Numbered from the stretch's first letter, positions 18,099-28,506 are shown. The stretch: 64,000 nucleotides of DNA from Draconibacterium orientale (GCF_000626635.1 NZ_CP007451.1:186001-250000), one strand, 5' to 3'. Notes: generated by a model not told the origin, from the letters alone. Translations and numbers: made by a program.

Positions 18099-20952
18099 AT
18101 GACACAAGCAATAAACCTAAACCGATCGTTCATCCTAATTTTCGTCATTTTGATATTCTCATCGTGCGAAAAAACAATTGTCCCTCAGTGGCCTGAACAA
18201 ACCAACGAAACCAAACCGTGGACACGCTGGTGGTGGCACGGAAGCGCTGTTGACAAAACCAATCTAACAGCCAACCTGGAAGAACTGGCTGAAGCCGGTT
18301 TTGGAGGAGTAGAAATCACACCCATTTACGATGTAAAAGGCTACGAAGACCAATCCATTTCATTTCAATCGGCGAAGTGGATGGAAATGTTTGAGTTTAC
18401 CTTACAAGAAGCGAAACGACTTGGGTTGGGTGTCGATCTGGCCAATGCATCAGGGTGGCCGTTTGGAGGCCCTTGGATTGATGCTGAACATGCCTGTAAA
18501 AACGTTCAACACAAAAAATACCAATTAAAAACGGGTGAACGACTGAAGGAGAAAGTTGAGTTTATCCAGCCGTCGCTGGTGCGTGCCGTAAATAAAAAAG
18601 TTGATATTTCGGAAGTAAAATTCCCCATTCGCAGCAATACTAATTTACAGGATTTGGCACTCGACCAGGTACGTTTTGAAAAGCCGCTGCCACTGCAAAC
18701 GCTGATGGCTGTTAATAAGCAGGGAGAAACTATTGATTTGACCAATTTCGTTAACGCCAACGGAATTCTCGACTGGACAGCTCCCAAAGGGAACTGGGAT
18801 TTATACGCCGTTTTTCAGGGCTGGCACGGTAAAATGGTAGAGCGCGCAGGAACCGGTGGCGAAGGAAATGTGATTGACCATTTTTCGGAAGAAGCCACTA
18901 AACTGTTTTTAACCGATTTTGATAAAAATGCCAGAAACATCGACTTGTCAGGGCTTCGGGCATTTTTTAACGATTCGTACGAAGTGGACGATGCTTACGG
19001 CGATGCCAACTGGACTCCCCTGTTTTTTGAGGAGTTTGAAAAACGCAGAGGATACGATTTAAAAACAACACTTCCTGCGCTTTTTGGCGATCTGGACGAA
19101 GAAACCAACCGGCGTGTTTTGTGCGATTACCGCGAAACTATTTCCGATTTACTGTTGGAAAAATTCACCACAGTTTGGGCCGATTGGGCCGAATCGTACA
19201 AAACGATCGTTCGTAATCAGGCACACGGTTCGCCGGCTGCCATTCTCGATTTGTACGAAGCCAGCCATATTCCCGAAACCGAAGGAACCAGTCCGATGCG
19301 CATAAAAATGGCCACTTCTGCCGGACATACTTCGGGCAAACCGCTAATTGCCTGCGAAGCTGCCACCTGGCTCAACGAGCACTTTTTAAGCACCCTGGCC
19401 GATGTAAAACAAAATGCCGACAATTACCTGCGCAACGGTGTTAATCACATCGTTTATCATGGTACGCCGTACTCGCCTGTAGAAGAAAAATGGCCCGGGT
19501 GGATGTTTTACGCCGCCGTACATTTTGCGCCAACAAACACCTGGTGGAACGATTTAAAAGTAGTGAATGAATACATTACCAATTGCCAGTCGTTTATGCA
19601 GAATTCAACACCCGATAACGACATCCTGTTGTATTTCCCAATATACGACGCATGGACGGAAAGAGACCGAAATATCCTTCCACATTTTGGCGGAAGCAAC
19701 GAAGAACTAACAGCTGAAATCAGCAACGAACTCCTTGCCCGGGGACTTTCGTTCGATTACATTTCCGACAGGCAAATCAGAAAGTTAAACACTTCCAATG
19801 GGAAAATTCAAGCTGCCGGAGCTGACTATAAAACCATTGTAGTTCCCTCTTGTACAGCCATTCCATTGGAAACCTTGAAACACCTTTTTTCACTGGCGCA
19901 AAACGGAGCTACCATCATTTTTAAGAATGAAATCCCCGTAAAAGTTCCCGGGTTAAACAACTTTGAAAGCCAACAAGCGGAGGTAAAGAAACTGATTGGT
20001 GAACTAGAATTTCAACCCGAAGAAAATTACCAATCGGCCACAATTGGTAATGGAAAAATCATGGTTGGCAATGATGTAAAAATCCTGTTAAATGCAAGCG
20101 GAGTTTATGGTGAAGAACTGGCTCAGCAAGAACTTTGGTACAACAGAGTTGAACGACAGGAAGGAACCTGTTATTTCATTTCGAACTGGACCGGAAACGA
20201 AATGGATAAATGGATCACTCTTCAGAAATCAGGCAAAACAGCGGTTTGGTTCAATCCAATGAATAACACTTTTGGGAAAGCTTGTACGCAAAAAAAATAG
20301 TGAGGGACAAACACAAGTTTACCTTCAACTAAAACCCGGCGAAACACAGATCCTGCAGTGGTATTCGAACCAAGTTGAAGCTGAAGATTATCCACTTTGG
20401 GAACAAGCAGACACAAAAAAAGAACTGACCGTTGAGTGGGAAATTACATTTGAGAAAGGAGGCCCGACTTTACCAGCTTCTTTAAAAACCAATGAATTAA
20501 AATCGTGGTCTGTACAATCCGAAGAGTTGCAAAAATTCTCCGGAACAGCCAGTTACAAAACCAATTTTGAAAATGCTGAAAGCGGCGATAATAATTACCT
20601 GCTTGATTTGGGCGAAGTACACGAATCGGCCGAAGTGTGGCTAAACGAACATAAAATTGGAACACTGATTGGGCCGGTATATCAAATCATTCTGCCAAAA
20701 GAATTACTGCAGGCGCACAATACGCTCGAACTAAAAGTTACCAACCTGATGGCCAACCGAATAATCGACATGGACAAAAACCAGGTGAACTACAAAAAAT
20801 TCTACAACATCAACTTTGCTGCTCACCATAGGGAAAACGTTGGGACCAACGGTACTTTTACAGCAGCCAACTGGGAGCCACTCCCCTCCGGTTTGTTGGG
20901 GCCGGTGCGCTTAATTCAACTAACTGAAAAAGATCAAAAACAACTAAAATGA
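18099..20952 (+). CDS. GH106 alpha-L-rhamnosidase, reading frame broken by one extra base in an A8 run
   Basis: Predicted to remove alpha-L-rhamnose from rhamnogalacturonan oligomers. The first frame (18099-20300) starts with a lipoprotein signal (lipobox FSSC) and the GH106 opening TRWWWHGSAVDKTNL, EELAEAGFGGVEI and NASGWPFGGPW. It stops right after the A8 run at 20290-20297. The second frame (to 20952) continues with the expected end of the catalytic region (VYLQLKPGETQILQWY) and a C-terminal beta-sandwich (LDLGEVHESAEVWLNE, GLLGPVRL). Deleting one A gives 950 residues. As with the GH42 gene just upstream, sequencing error, pseudogene or slippage are all possible. It overlaps the next GH28 by four bases (ATGA). 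Confidence 0.85.
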
Positions 20953-22853
20953 AACGATTATCGATAGCCATCCTACTTTTTTCGCTGCTTTTATCCTGTT
21001 CGCAAAAGCAGGCGCAGAAAGCCCACAAAAGTGAGTTGGTGAAACATTTGGAAAGCATTTTTTACAACGATGACTTTGCTGTAATACCAGATAAATCTTT
21101 TAATGTAGCCGATTTTGGTGCCATAGCAGACGGAAAGACCCTGGCCACCGAAGCGATTCAGCAAACCATTGATGCAGCGGCAGAAGCCGGAGGCGGAAAA
21201 GTAATTTTCCCGGCAGGAACCTATTTGTCGGGAGCTCTTTTTGTAAAGTCGAATGTGGAACTTCATATCGGAGAAGGCGTTATAATTCAGGCCATTCAAA
21301 ACAACGATTATTACCCGCGAAAGTGGACCCGCATAGCAGGAATTGAAATGGAGTGGCCGGCAGCATTGATCAATGTTTACGATGAGAAAAATGTGCGCAT
21401 TACCGGAAAAGGAGTGATTGATGGAAACGGCAAATACTGGTGGGATAAATTTTGGGGCGACCCCAAATACAGTGGCGGCATGTGGGGCGAGTACAAAGAC
21501 AAAGGAATTCGCTGGTCAGTTGATTACGATTGCGAGCGTGTGCGCCCGGTCGTTATCTGGAAATCGGAAGATGTGCTGCTCAAAGACTTTACCGTAAAAC
21601 GCGCCGGGTTCTGGACCATCTCGCTAACCTACAGTACCCGCGTGCATGTGGATGGACTGGTGGTTCGTAACAACATTGGCGGCCACGGACCAAGCTCTGA
21701 TGGTATTGATACCGACTCGTCAAAAGATGTGTTGGTGGAAAATTGCGACATCGACTGTAACGACGACAACCTTTGTATAAAAGCCGGTAAAGATGCCGAT
21801 GGATTGCGCGTAAACCGCCCCGCCGAAAATATCGTTTACCGAAATTGCATCACACGCGCCGGGCATGGTTTAATAACCCTGGGAAGCGAAACCTCGGGTG
21901 GCATGCGCAACATCGAAGTGTATGGATTAAAAGCCATGGGCACCAATATTGGCATACGTTTTAAATCGGCAAAAGTACGCGGTGGAATTATCGAAAACAT
22001 CCACTTTCACGACATAAAAATGGAGAATGTGGCCAACCCTTTTCATTTTGAGCTGAACTGGTATCCCGAATACAGCTACTGCACCATTCCCGACGATATT
22101 CCCGAGGAAGAAATAAAAGACCGTTGGCGGGTGCTGAGCCAGCGCGTTGTTCCTGAAGAAAAGGGAATTCCCGAGTTCAGGAATATCAAACTCAGCGATA
22201 TAAAGGTAACAAAAGCTAAACGTGCATTTTATGCCAACGCTTATCCCGAGCGTCCTATTCACCACATTAACTGGGAAAATGTTTCGGTTGAAGCCGAAGA
22301 AAGCGGCCAGCTGAGTTATGCCAGCAACTGGACCATGAATGATGTTGTGCTAAAAACGGCAACCGGGCAGCCCATCACGCTAATTGATTGCAATAATATT
22401 CAGCAACCCGAATTAATAAAAACCAATTCACAACCCATTCAGGAAGAAACAAATCGCACGCTGGAAGAACAGTTTCAAACCATAAACCGAAATGGCGATG
22501 TGGTTATCATTCCGGTAAATCCAACAGAAACAAAGGCTTTAACGAATGGTGACAGCACTTTGTATTCGAAGGAATTCAGCCTGTATATTCTTAGACAAGA
22601 AGATGCCACACTGCATTTCTACGAACCGCTTGGCGATGGATTTTACTACTCGGAAGTGGAGGTCATTACCAGCCAAAACGGGAATCTTATTCAGGTAAAA
22701 GGGCAAAAAGACCATGATTACACCCTGTTTGTTAACCGGGCAACCAAACCCAAAAGTATTTATGGCGCCGATAACTGGAATTACCAGGAAAATACACGCC
22801 AGGCCATTATTCAAGTTAAAGGGAAAAACTTTTCCATCCAAATAGATGATTAA
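20949..22853 (+). CDS. GH28 polygalacturonase-like lipoprotein with C-terminal extension
   Basis: Second GH28 of the locus. Lipobox LLSC follows a short hydrophobic signal. The beta-helix carries SSDGIDTDSSKDV, CNDDNLCIKAGKDADG, RAGHGLITLGSETSGG and RFKSAKVRGG. The usual GDD is NDD and GHGG is GHGL here; the two aspartates are kept, and such variants are, as I recall, found in Bacteroidota GH28s that act on rhamnogalacturonan. After about residue 490 comes a stretch of some 140 residues (VVIIPVNPTETKALTNG ... KSIYGADNW) that is not part of a normal GH28 and that I do not recognise. Start is fixed by a four-base overlap with the GH106 stop. Confidence 0.9.
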   Translation: MKRLSIAILLFSLLLSCSQKQAQKAHKSELVKHLESIFYNDDFAVIPDKSFNVADFGAIADGKTLATEAIQQTIDAAAEAGGGKVIFPAGTYLSGALFVKSNVELHIGEGVIIQAIQNNDYYPRKWTRIAGIEMEWPAALINVYDEKNVRITGKGVIDGNGKYWWDKFWGDPKYSGGMWGEYKDKGIRWSVDYDCERVRPVVIWKSEDVLLKDFTVKRAGFWTISLTYSTRVHVDGLVVRNNIGGHGPSSDGIDTDSSKDVLVENCDIDCNDDNLCIKAGKDADGLRVNRPAENIVYRNCITRAGHGLITLGSETSGGMRNIEVYGLKAMGTNIGIRFKSAKVRGGIIENIHFHDIKMENVANPFHFELNWYPEYSYCTIPDDIPEEEIKDRWRVLSQRVVPEEKGIPEFRNIKLSDIKVTKAKRAFYANAYPERPIHHINWENVSVEAEESGQLSYASNWTMNDVVLKTATGQPITLIDCNNIQQPELIKTNSQPIQEETNRTLEEQFQTINRNGDVVIIPVNPTETKALTNGDSTLYSKEFSLYILRQEDATLHFYEPLGDGFYYSEVEVITSQNGNLIQVKGQKDHDYTLFVNRATKPKSIYGADNWNYQENTRQAIIQVKGKNFSIQIDD

Positions 22854-22906
22854 AACCGAAACAATGATCGGGCAGCTAAAAACCAACATAACATTTCTCC
22901 CTGCCA

Positions 22907-22929
22907 CCCGCCGGTATTTTTCGGCTGGG
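22907..22929 (+). other. GC-rich hairpin in the GH28-GH105 gap
   Basis: CCC-GCCG pairs with CGGC-T-GGG (one bulged T) around an eight-base T-rich loop, inside the 154-bp gap between two co-directional genes. No T run follows, so it is more likely an RNA processing or stability stem than a terminator. Nothing else was seen in this gap. Confidence 0.3.
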
Positions 22930-23007
22930 CAAATCCCGTGCAAAGAACTCTGTATTTCTGATTCTATAAATAACACCATGTAGCTTATCATCAAAAACAT
23001 ATTCATC

Positions 23008-24132
23008 ATGAAAATTAAATCCTTGTTTTTTCTACTGAGTTTACTCATTCTGTCAGTTACAATATCAACAGCACAGCTGCTTCCTGCCAAACAGGAAGTG
23101 ATTGATAAAATGACACTTACCAATGCGCATTTGATGAAAAAGTGGCCCGATCCGGGAGTGAATGTCATCACGAATAAAGAACGCACCAGCAACCTGTGGA
23201 CCCGCGCTGTGTATTACGAAGGATTAATGGCTTTTTATTCGATAAAGCCCGATCCGGCCTACCTGCAATATGCCATCGAATGGGGAGAAGCGCACCAATG
23301 GGGATTGCGCGACGGGTTAGAAACACGAAACGCGGATAACCAGTGCGCCGGACAAACTTATATCGATTTATATAACATCGATCAAAAACCGGAGCGCATA
23401 AAAGACATAAAAACGTCGGTGGATTTAATGCTGAAAACGGAAAAAACAGACGACTGGAATTGGATTGATGCGCTGCAAATGGCCATGCCGGTATTCGCTA
23501 AACTATCGGTGCTTACCGAAGATGATAAATACAGCGAGCGCATGTACAAAATGTATATGGACACGAAAGTAACGCAGGGCCTGTACAATAAAAAAGATGG
23601 TTTGTGGTGGCGCGATGCCGATTTTAAACCGCCCTACACCGAGCCCAATGGTGAAGATTGTTACTGGAGCCGCGGCAACGGTTGGGTGGTGGCCGCACTG
23701 GTTCGGGTAATGGATATTTTACCGGAAGCTGATCCGCACTACAAAGAGTACCTGAAAACTTACAAAGCGATGATGAAAGCCCTACTTCCCCTTCAGCGCG
23801 AAGACGGTTTTTGGAACGCCAGTTTGCACGATCCGAACAATTACGGAGGGAAAGAAGCAACCGGCACTTCTCTTTTTGTGTACGGAATAGCCTGGGGAGT
23901 GAACAATGGTATTTTGAGTGGAAAAAAATACATGCAAACCATTACAAAAGGTTGGAATGCACTGGCCTCCGAATCGGTTCACGAAAATGGTTTTTTGGGC
24001 TATGTACAAGGCACCGGGAAAGAACCCAAGGACGGGCAACCGGTAAGCTACACCAGTAAACCCGATTTTGAAGATTACGGTTTGGGCTGTTTCCTTTTGG
24101 CAGGCAGCGAAGTGTACAAATTGTGTAAATAA
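23008..24132 (+). CDS. GH105 unsaturated rhamnogalacturonyl hydrolase (YteR-like)
   Basis: Cleaves the unsaturated uronic acid left on oligosaccharides by pectin lyases. The signal peptide ends near ISTAQ. GH105 marks on the alpha6/alpha6 barrel are RNADNQCAGQTYIDLY, DWNWIDALQMAMPVF (with the catalytic Asp), and YWSRGNGWVVAALV. Its 374 residues match YteR/YesR enzymes. A different GH105 lies at 27062 on the other strand. Position at the end of the plus-strand operon fits the last step of lyase product breakdown. Confidence 0.93.
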   Translation: MKIKSLFFLLSLLILSVTISTAQLLPAKQEVIDKMTLTNAHLMKKWPDPGVNVITNKERTSNLWTRAVYYEGLMAFYSIKPDPAYLQYAIEWGEAHQWGLRDGLETRNADNQCAGQTYIDLYNIDQKPERIKDIKTSVDLMLKTEKTDDWNWIDALQMAMPVFAKLSVLTEDDKYSERMYKMYMDTKVTQGLYNKKDGLWWRDADFKPPYTEPNGEDCYWSRGNGWVVAALVRVMDILPEADPHYKEYLKTYKAMMKALLPLQREDGFWNASLHDPNNYGGKEATGTSLFVYGIAWGVNNGILSGKKYMQTITKGWNALASESVHENGFLGYVQGTGKEPKDGQPVSYTSKPDFEDYGLGCFLLAGSEVYKLCK

Positions 24133-24162
24133 CACATCCCTCGGAATTGATAACAGGATAAA

Positions 24163-25167
24163 ATGAGACCAATGAAAAAACTTTTAACGCTATTACTTTT
24201 AATCGCCGTATTTGCTCCCCTTTTTGCGCAAAATTGGAAACCCGTAGTTAAAGAAAATATTCCACTGGATTCCATTCGTTTAAGCGATCCGTGTATTATG
24301 GCCGATACAAACACCGCCACTTATTACATGACCGGAACGGGCGGACTGCTATGGAAAAGTAAAGATCTGAAATGGTGGACAGGCCCTTTTGTGGTAGCAC
24401 AAACCGATCCTGATTCGTGGATGGGACCGCACCCCATGATTTGGGCGGCCGAATTACACCAATACAAAGACAGGTACTACTACTTTGCCACTTTCACAAA
24501 TCGAAAAGTGATTATCGACACGGTAAAAGGGAATGAAATTGAACGGCGAGCCAGTCATGTTTTGGTGAGCCACAAACCCGACGGGCCTTATGTTCCGATG
24601 AAAGACTCCTTGTACCTGCCGGCAGACAAACCCACTTTAGACGGAACTTTCTGGGTGGATAAAGACAAAAAACCTTACATGGTTTATTGCTACGAATGGC
24701 TCCAAAACTGGAACGGCACCATTGAAAAGATAGAATTGAAACCGGATCTTTCGGGATCAATTGGAGAAGGAAAAGTTCTTTTCACCGCGTTTGACTCGCC
24801 ATGGAGCCGCGAGAAAGATGAGCACGGAAATAGTATCCCGAATAAAGTTACCGACGGACCATGGTTATTCGAAACGCAAACCGGCAAGCTGGGCATGTTA
24901 TGGACCAGCTGGGTTTTTAGCGATTATGTTCAGGGCGTGGCCTACTCCGAAAGCGGCACTTTGGATGGCCCGTGGATACAGGAGAAAGAACCGATTACTC
25001 CTCCAAACTTTGGCCATGGTATGCTGTTCCGCACATTCGAGGGGAAATTACTCTTGTCGGCACACAGTCATAAAGATGTAAACGGCCGTTACGTTCGGAT
25101 TCCTCATTTGTTTGAGGTGGATGATTCGGGCGATAAACTGCTTATTATTGGACCATTTCAGCCATAA
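24163..25167 (+). CDS. GH43-like five-bladed propeller protein
   Basis: Secreted protein related to GH43 enzymes. Start may be ATG 24163 or ATG 24172; both give the same signal peptide (MKKLLTLLLLIAVFAPLFAQ after the second). Propeller-type motifs are IRLSDPCIMAD (base Asp), DGTFWVDKDKKPYMVYC (second Asp) and KVTDGPWLFET, where the usual EGP glutamate of GH43 is an Asp. This DGP form is, in my recollection, common in one Bacteroidota GH43 group, so it may still be active, possibly on arabinan or galactan side chains. It is 334 residues, single-domain. Last gene of the plus-strand run, convergent with the alpha/beta hydrolase gene only 19 bp away; no clear terminator was seen between them. Confidence 0.82.
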   Translation: MRPMKKLLTLLLLIAVFAPLFAQNWKPVVKENIPLDSIRLSDPCIMADTNTATYYMTGTGGLLWKSKDLKWWTGPFVVAQTDPDSWMGPHPMIWAAELHQYKDRYYYFATFTNRKVIIDTVKGNEIERRASHVLVSHKPDGPYVPMKDSLYLPADKPTLDGTFWVDKDKKPYMVYCYEWLQNWNGTIEKIELKPDLSGSIGEGKVLFTAFDSPWSREKDEHGNSIPNKVTDGPWLFETQTGKLGMLWTSWVFSDYVQGVAYSESGTLDGPWIQEKEPITPPNFGHGMLFRTFEGKLLLSAHSHKDVNGRYVRIPHLFEVDDSGDKLLIIGPFQP

Positions 25168-25186
25168 AAAGGGATAACAAAAGATC

Positions 25187-26179
25187 CTATTTCAATACCC
25201 TATCCAAAAAAGAAATAACAAGTGGCACGGCTTTATCAAACCAAGGATGGAAGAGCCAAAAAGGATGCGGTGTTTCGTCAATGGTATGCACTTCGTTGTA
25301 AATTCCGTTTTTATTCAACACAGCCACATATTGATCGCGGCCGGCATGAAAGCGGGGTAATGCGCTGTTTACAAATAGTGTTGGTGGCGTTTTTCCGCTC
25401 GCGTAAGTTAATGGCGATGCTTCTACCCACAGTTCCGGATTTTGTTTGTAGGTGGCACCAAACCAACGTGCTGCGGCCGATGGTTTGGCGGGGTCGTGAT
25501 CTTTGCCGCTTTCGTTGGGATCGGTAAAATCCAGCACGCCGTCGATATTAACAATGGCCTGCACTTTATCACTTACTGCCTGGCTTTTCGGATGAGACAA
25601 ATACAAGGGATTTCCAGCGGTAGTTCCCACGAGGGTAGCCAATGTTGCTCCGGCCGAAGTTCCCAAAGTTGCTATCCGGCTGGTGTCGAGGCCAAAATCA
25701 CTGGCATGAATCCGCAGCCATTTTAAGGCCGTTTTCAAATCGATAACACCTGCCGGGTATCTGGCTTCAGGCGACAAACGATATTCAACAACTGCAGCCA
25801 CATAACCGGCTTCGGCTAATTTCTGCGCCATGGGAACCAGGTGCGATTTTGTTCCCGATGCCCAGCCTCCGCCATGAATTAGCAGTACACCGGGAACCGG
25901 TTTGACTTTACTGATTTTTGGATAAAAGATATCGATGTGTAAATCGCGCTCACCCAACGAATGATAAACCATGTTGCGTTTTTCGTTGATTGCCCGAATA
26001 GGAAACGCTTTAACGATGGTTGCCTGCGTAAAATCTTTCGCAATCTTCCGGTAGGCACTTTGTACGTTAAACGAGGTATCGCGCGAAAAACGAATAGTGT
26101 CGTGCTGCGAGAAACCAACAAAATGAAGTGTCAGAAAAAAAAGGAAAAGACACTTTATTTTAAGTTGCTTTGCATCCAT
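25187..26179 (-). CDS. Secreted alpha/beta hydrolase, BD-FAE/acetylesterase-like
   Basis: Probable carbohydrate esterase acting on acetylated or feruloylated sugars. The signal peptide ends near VGFSQ. The fold is shown by the oxyanion motif LLIHGGGWASG, the nucleophile elbow TLGTSAGAT, a conserved EYRLSPEARYPAGV loop, and a late His in ETPHPFWLF that would complete the triad. 330 residues is normal. It is 3 bp after the DUF4861 gene, so it is the last gene of a three-gene minus-strand operon (GH105, DUF4861, hydrolase). Substrate is not determined by sequence. Confidence 0.85.
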   Translation of the reverse strand: MDAKQLKIKCLFLFFLTLHFVGFSQHDTIRFSRDTSFNVQSAYRKIAKDFTQATIVKAFPIRAINEKRNMVYHSLGERDLHIDIFYPKISKVKPVPGVLLIHGGGWASGTKSHLVPMAQKLAEAGYVAAVVEYRLSPEARYPAGVIDLKTALKWLRIHASDFGLDTSRIATLGTSAGATLATLVGTTAGNPLYLSHPKSQAVSDKVQAIVNIDGVLDFTDPNESGKDHDPAKPSAAARWFGATYKQNPELWVEASPLTYASGKTPPTLFVNSALPRFHAGRDQYVAVLNKNGIYNEVHTIDETPHPFWLFHPWFDKAVPLVISFLDRVLK

Positions 26180-26182
26180 TTA

Positions 26183-27037
26183 TCATTTTTCAAGAAAGTC
26201 AATAAACTTTTTCATGGTATTGATCTCCGCCTCGCGACCGCAAGCCGACGATACCCATGTTGTTAACTGTTTGCCCGGTTTACTGATGAGAAGAAACTGT
26301 GTGCCATCATCTTCTGTTTGTACATAATCAGCCGGATTGTAAATTATAGCGGCGCCAATTTCAACCAATTCAGCAGCAACATCTTCCGGATGTAAACCCC
26401 AGGTAGCTATCAATCCATCCTTTTTGTATATCTCCTGTCCTTTGTGGTAATTTACTCCGGTGACAAATTGTACGGGTTCGTCGGTTAACGCAAACGCTTC
26501 AACCTTGGCATTTCTTTCTCCTGAATAAACAGTTACGCGCACCAGCACATCAACATTTCTCCCTTTATAAGGCACATCTTCCGATAACATTTCCATGTAC
26601 GAGCAGGTAGGTTCTTTTACAACACGCGCTGTTCGGTTTGAAACAGGATTCAGTTTTACAACTTTTTCTCCATCCCAAAGTCGCACTCCGCCTAAACCAA
26701 CTGTTTGGCCCACTTTGTAATAATCGGCTCCCCAACCCGTTTTTTGATCTTCAGCGGTTGGATACCACGTTTTTTCCTTCAGCTCAAGCTGCGCTTTCGC
26801 TTTTGAATAAACATCGATAGCTGCTTTATCACTAAAATAAATACGCAGTGCCATCCACTCGTTTTCTACAGCCGGTCCATGATGCCCGATTGTTTTGTAT
26901 AAATCGCCTGATTCGGCACTAATTTCATTCTGCTGCAAACTATCCGAACGCATAAATAAACTCACGTCGGTTGTATTTTGTGCATGGGCCTGTGTTATTA
27001 GAATAACGGCAAATAATAGTAGGACAAATCTTCTCAT
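26183..27037 (-). CDS. DUF4861-type secreted protein
   Basis: Secreted protein of unknown biochemical role. The signal peptide ends near AHAQ. The remaining 265 residues look like DUF4861: WMALRIYFSDKAAIDVYSK, a VGLGGVRLWDGEKVVKL core, and a beta-rich C-terminal half with FVTGVNYHKGQEIY. Such proteins are often next to GH88/GH105 genes in uronide-degrading loci, as here (GH105 is 24 bp upstream). I see no clear catalytic triad. A role in handling unsaturated uronides is inference from context only. The family name is recalled, not searched. Confidence 0.7.
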   Translation of the reverse strand: MRRFVLLLFAVILITQAHAQNTTDVSLFMRSDSLQQNEISAESGDLYKTIGHHGPAVENEWMALRIYFSDKAAIDVYSKAKAQLELKEKTWYPTAEDQKTGWGADYYKVGQTVGLGGVRLWDGEKVVKLNPVSNRTARVVKEPTCSYMEMLSEDVPYKGRNVDVLVRVTVYSGERNAKVEAFALTDEPVQFVTGVNYHKGQEIYKKDGLIATWGLHPEDVAAELVEIGAAIIYNPADYVQTEDDGTQFLLISKPGKQLTTWVSSACGREAEINTMKKFIDFLEK

Positions 27038-27061
27038 TTTCGTATTCGTTTTTGTTTGAAA

Positions 27062-28243
27062 TTATTTATTTAATTCAATGGCAGCCATAATCATCGGGGC
27101 AACGCCTTTCGGGTCGTTATCCACCTTTTTCTCCGACACGTAATAATTGTAATCGGCCTCGCGGTACGGATTTCCTCCCAAACCACAGGCACCACATGTA
27201 TTGGTTAAAGTTAACCTACCGTTTTCATCTTCCGAAACCAGGTTTTCAATCATACTATCGAAAGCCGAGTTGGCAGCCTCCAGGTAGCTTTGCGGCAACC
27301 AGCCGTTTTTGGCGCCTTTGGCAAAAGTGTAAATAATCATTGCCGATCCCGATGCCTCCAGGTAGTTGCGTTCTTCGCCCCCCCTATCCATTACCTGGTA
27401 CCACAATTGGGTTTTGGCATCCTGAACCTTAAGAACGGCCTCGCTTAAATCATTTAATATGGTTATCAGCGTTTCCCTGTCTTTATGCTCTTCGGGCAAA
27501 TTCTCCAGCACATCAACCAAAGCCATCATATACCAGCCAGTGGCACGGCTCCAGAAGTGTTTCGACTGCCCGGTTTCTTTGTTGCACCAGCGCTGCTCGC
27601 GGCTCTCGTCCCAGGCATGGTAAACCAGCCCCGTTTTTTCATCAAGCGTATGTTTGTAAACCTCCTGCAACTGAAAAGTAACCTCATCGAACCACTGCGG
27701 CTGACCGAATTCGTTGGCATAGCGCGACAAAAATGGTGAGGCCATGTACAACCCATCCAACCACATTTGGTAGGGATACATTTTTTTGTGCCAAAAACCA
27801 CCCGAATTGGTGCGTGGCTGCCCTTTCATTTGATCCACCAACGTTTCAATTCCTAATTTATATTTTTCATCGCCGTAGTCCTGGTACAAGGTAATCATAC
27901 TATTTCCGGGGCGCACCCGGTCGATGTTGTAATCCGATGTTTTCTGCCCGTCGATTTTTCCATCGTCGTGCAGGAAATAGTCGATATAATCTTTCAGATA
28001 AGCGCCGTACTTCGGATCAACATCCTTTAGTTTGTAAATGGCATCGCCCAGAAAAGCATAATCGTATTCGTATTTGGGTTTTTCGCGCTGATAATAGATC
28101 AGACTGTCGGCTTCATGCAATACGGTTTCGGCAAATTTTACCGACCACAAAGGTTCGGCAGTTTGTGCTGAATTTTGTTTGGTATTTTTTGAATTGCATC
28201 CGATAAGGGCAACAAATAGAAAGAAAATAGAAAATGTTCTCAT
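27062..28243 (-). CDS. GH105/GH88-type unsaturated glycuronyl hydrolase, lipoprotein
   Basis: Removes unsaturated uronic acid from lyase products. Lipobox LIGC follows a short signal, so it is anchored, unlike the GH105 at 23008. Family marks: KMYPYQMWLDGLYMASPFL (catalytic Asp region), GLVYHAWDESREQRW, HFWSRATGWYMMALVD, and YLEASGSAMIIYTFAKG. 393 residues is normal for the family. First gene of a minus-strand operon with DUF4861 and an alpha/beta hydrolase; the 422-bp region upstream (28244-28665) would carry its promoter, but I could not pick one with confidence. Confidence 0.92.
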   Translation of the reverse strand: MRTFSIFFLFVALIGCNSKNTKQNSAQTAEPLWSVKFAETVLHEADSLIYYQREKPKYEYDYAFLGDAIYKLKDVDPKYGAYLKDYIDYFLHDDGKIDGQKTSDYNIDRVRPGNSMITLYQDYGDEKYKLGIETLVDQMKGQPRTNSGGFWHKKMYPYQMWLDGLYMASPFLSRYANEFGQPQWFDEVTFQLQEVYKHTLDEKTGLVYHAWDESREQRWCNKETGQSKHFWSRATGWYMMALVDVLENLPEEHKDRETLITILNDLSEAVLKVQDAKTQLWYQVMDRGGEERNYLEASGSAMIIYTFAKGAKNGWLPQSYLEAANSAFDSMIENLVSEDENGRLTLTNTCGACGLGGNPYREADYNYYVSEKKVDNDPKGVAPMIMAAIELNK

Positions 28244-28456
28244 TGGTTTAATCTTGTTTGATTACAAAACTAATCTACCTGCGAGATTTTCAAGAATTAA
28301 AACGTATCAGATAGAGGGTAGATTTTCCCAAAGAACGTAAAAGCCGAGTTGTCGGGCTGTTTCGAAAGGAAAATTCCAACTAAAGCACTATGCACTGGAA
28401 GTACATAGGTTTAAGATTGAATGAAATTCAGAGAAGAATAATTGACAGAGGAGACA

Positions 28457-28506
28457 TGAGTATTGAGTAATGAGTAGAGAGAAAGGGAAATGAGTCTCAA
28501 TACTCA
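28457..28506. repeat. TGAGTA repeats and inverted repeat in a 422-bp gene-free region
   Basis: The region 28244-28665 has no gene. It holds three TGAGTA copies at 28457, 28464 and 28471, and an 11-base perfect inverted repeat: TGAGTATTGAG at 28457-28467 against its complement at 28496-28506. A second, imperfect pairing follows (GAGTAGAGAG near 28472 with CTCTGTACTC near 28510). Together they could form an extended stem. Nothing else was seen here apart from the terminator at 28614. Confidence 0.5.
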
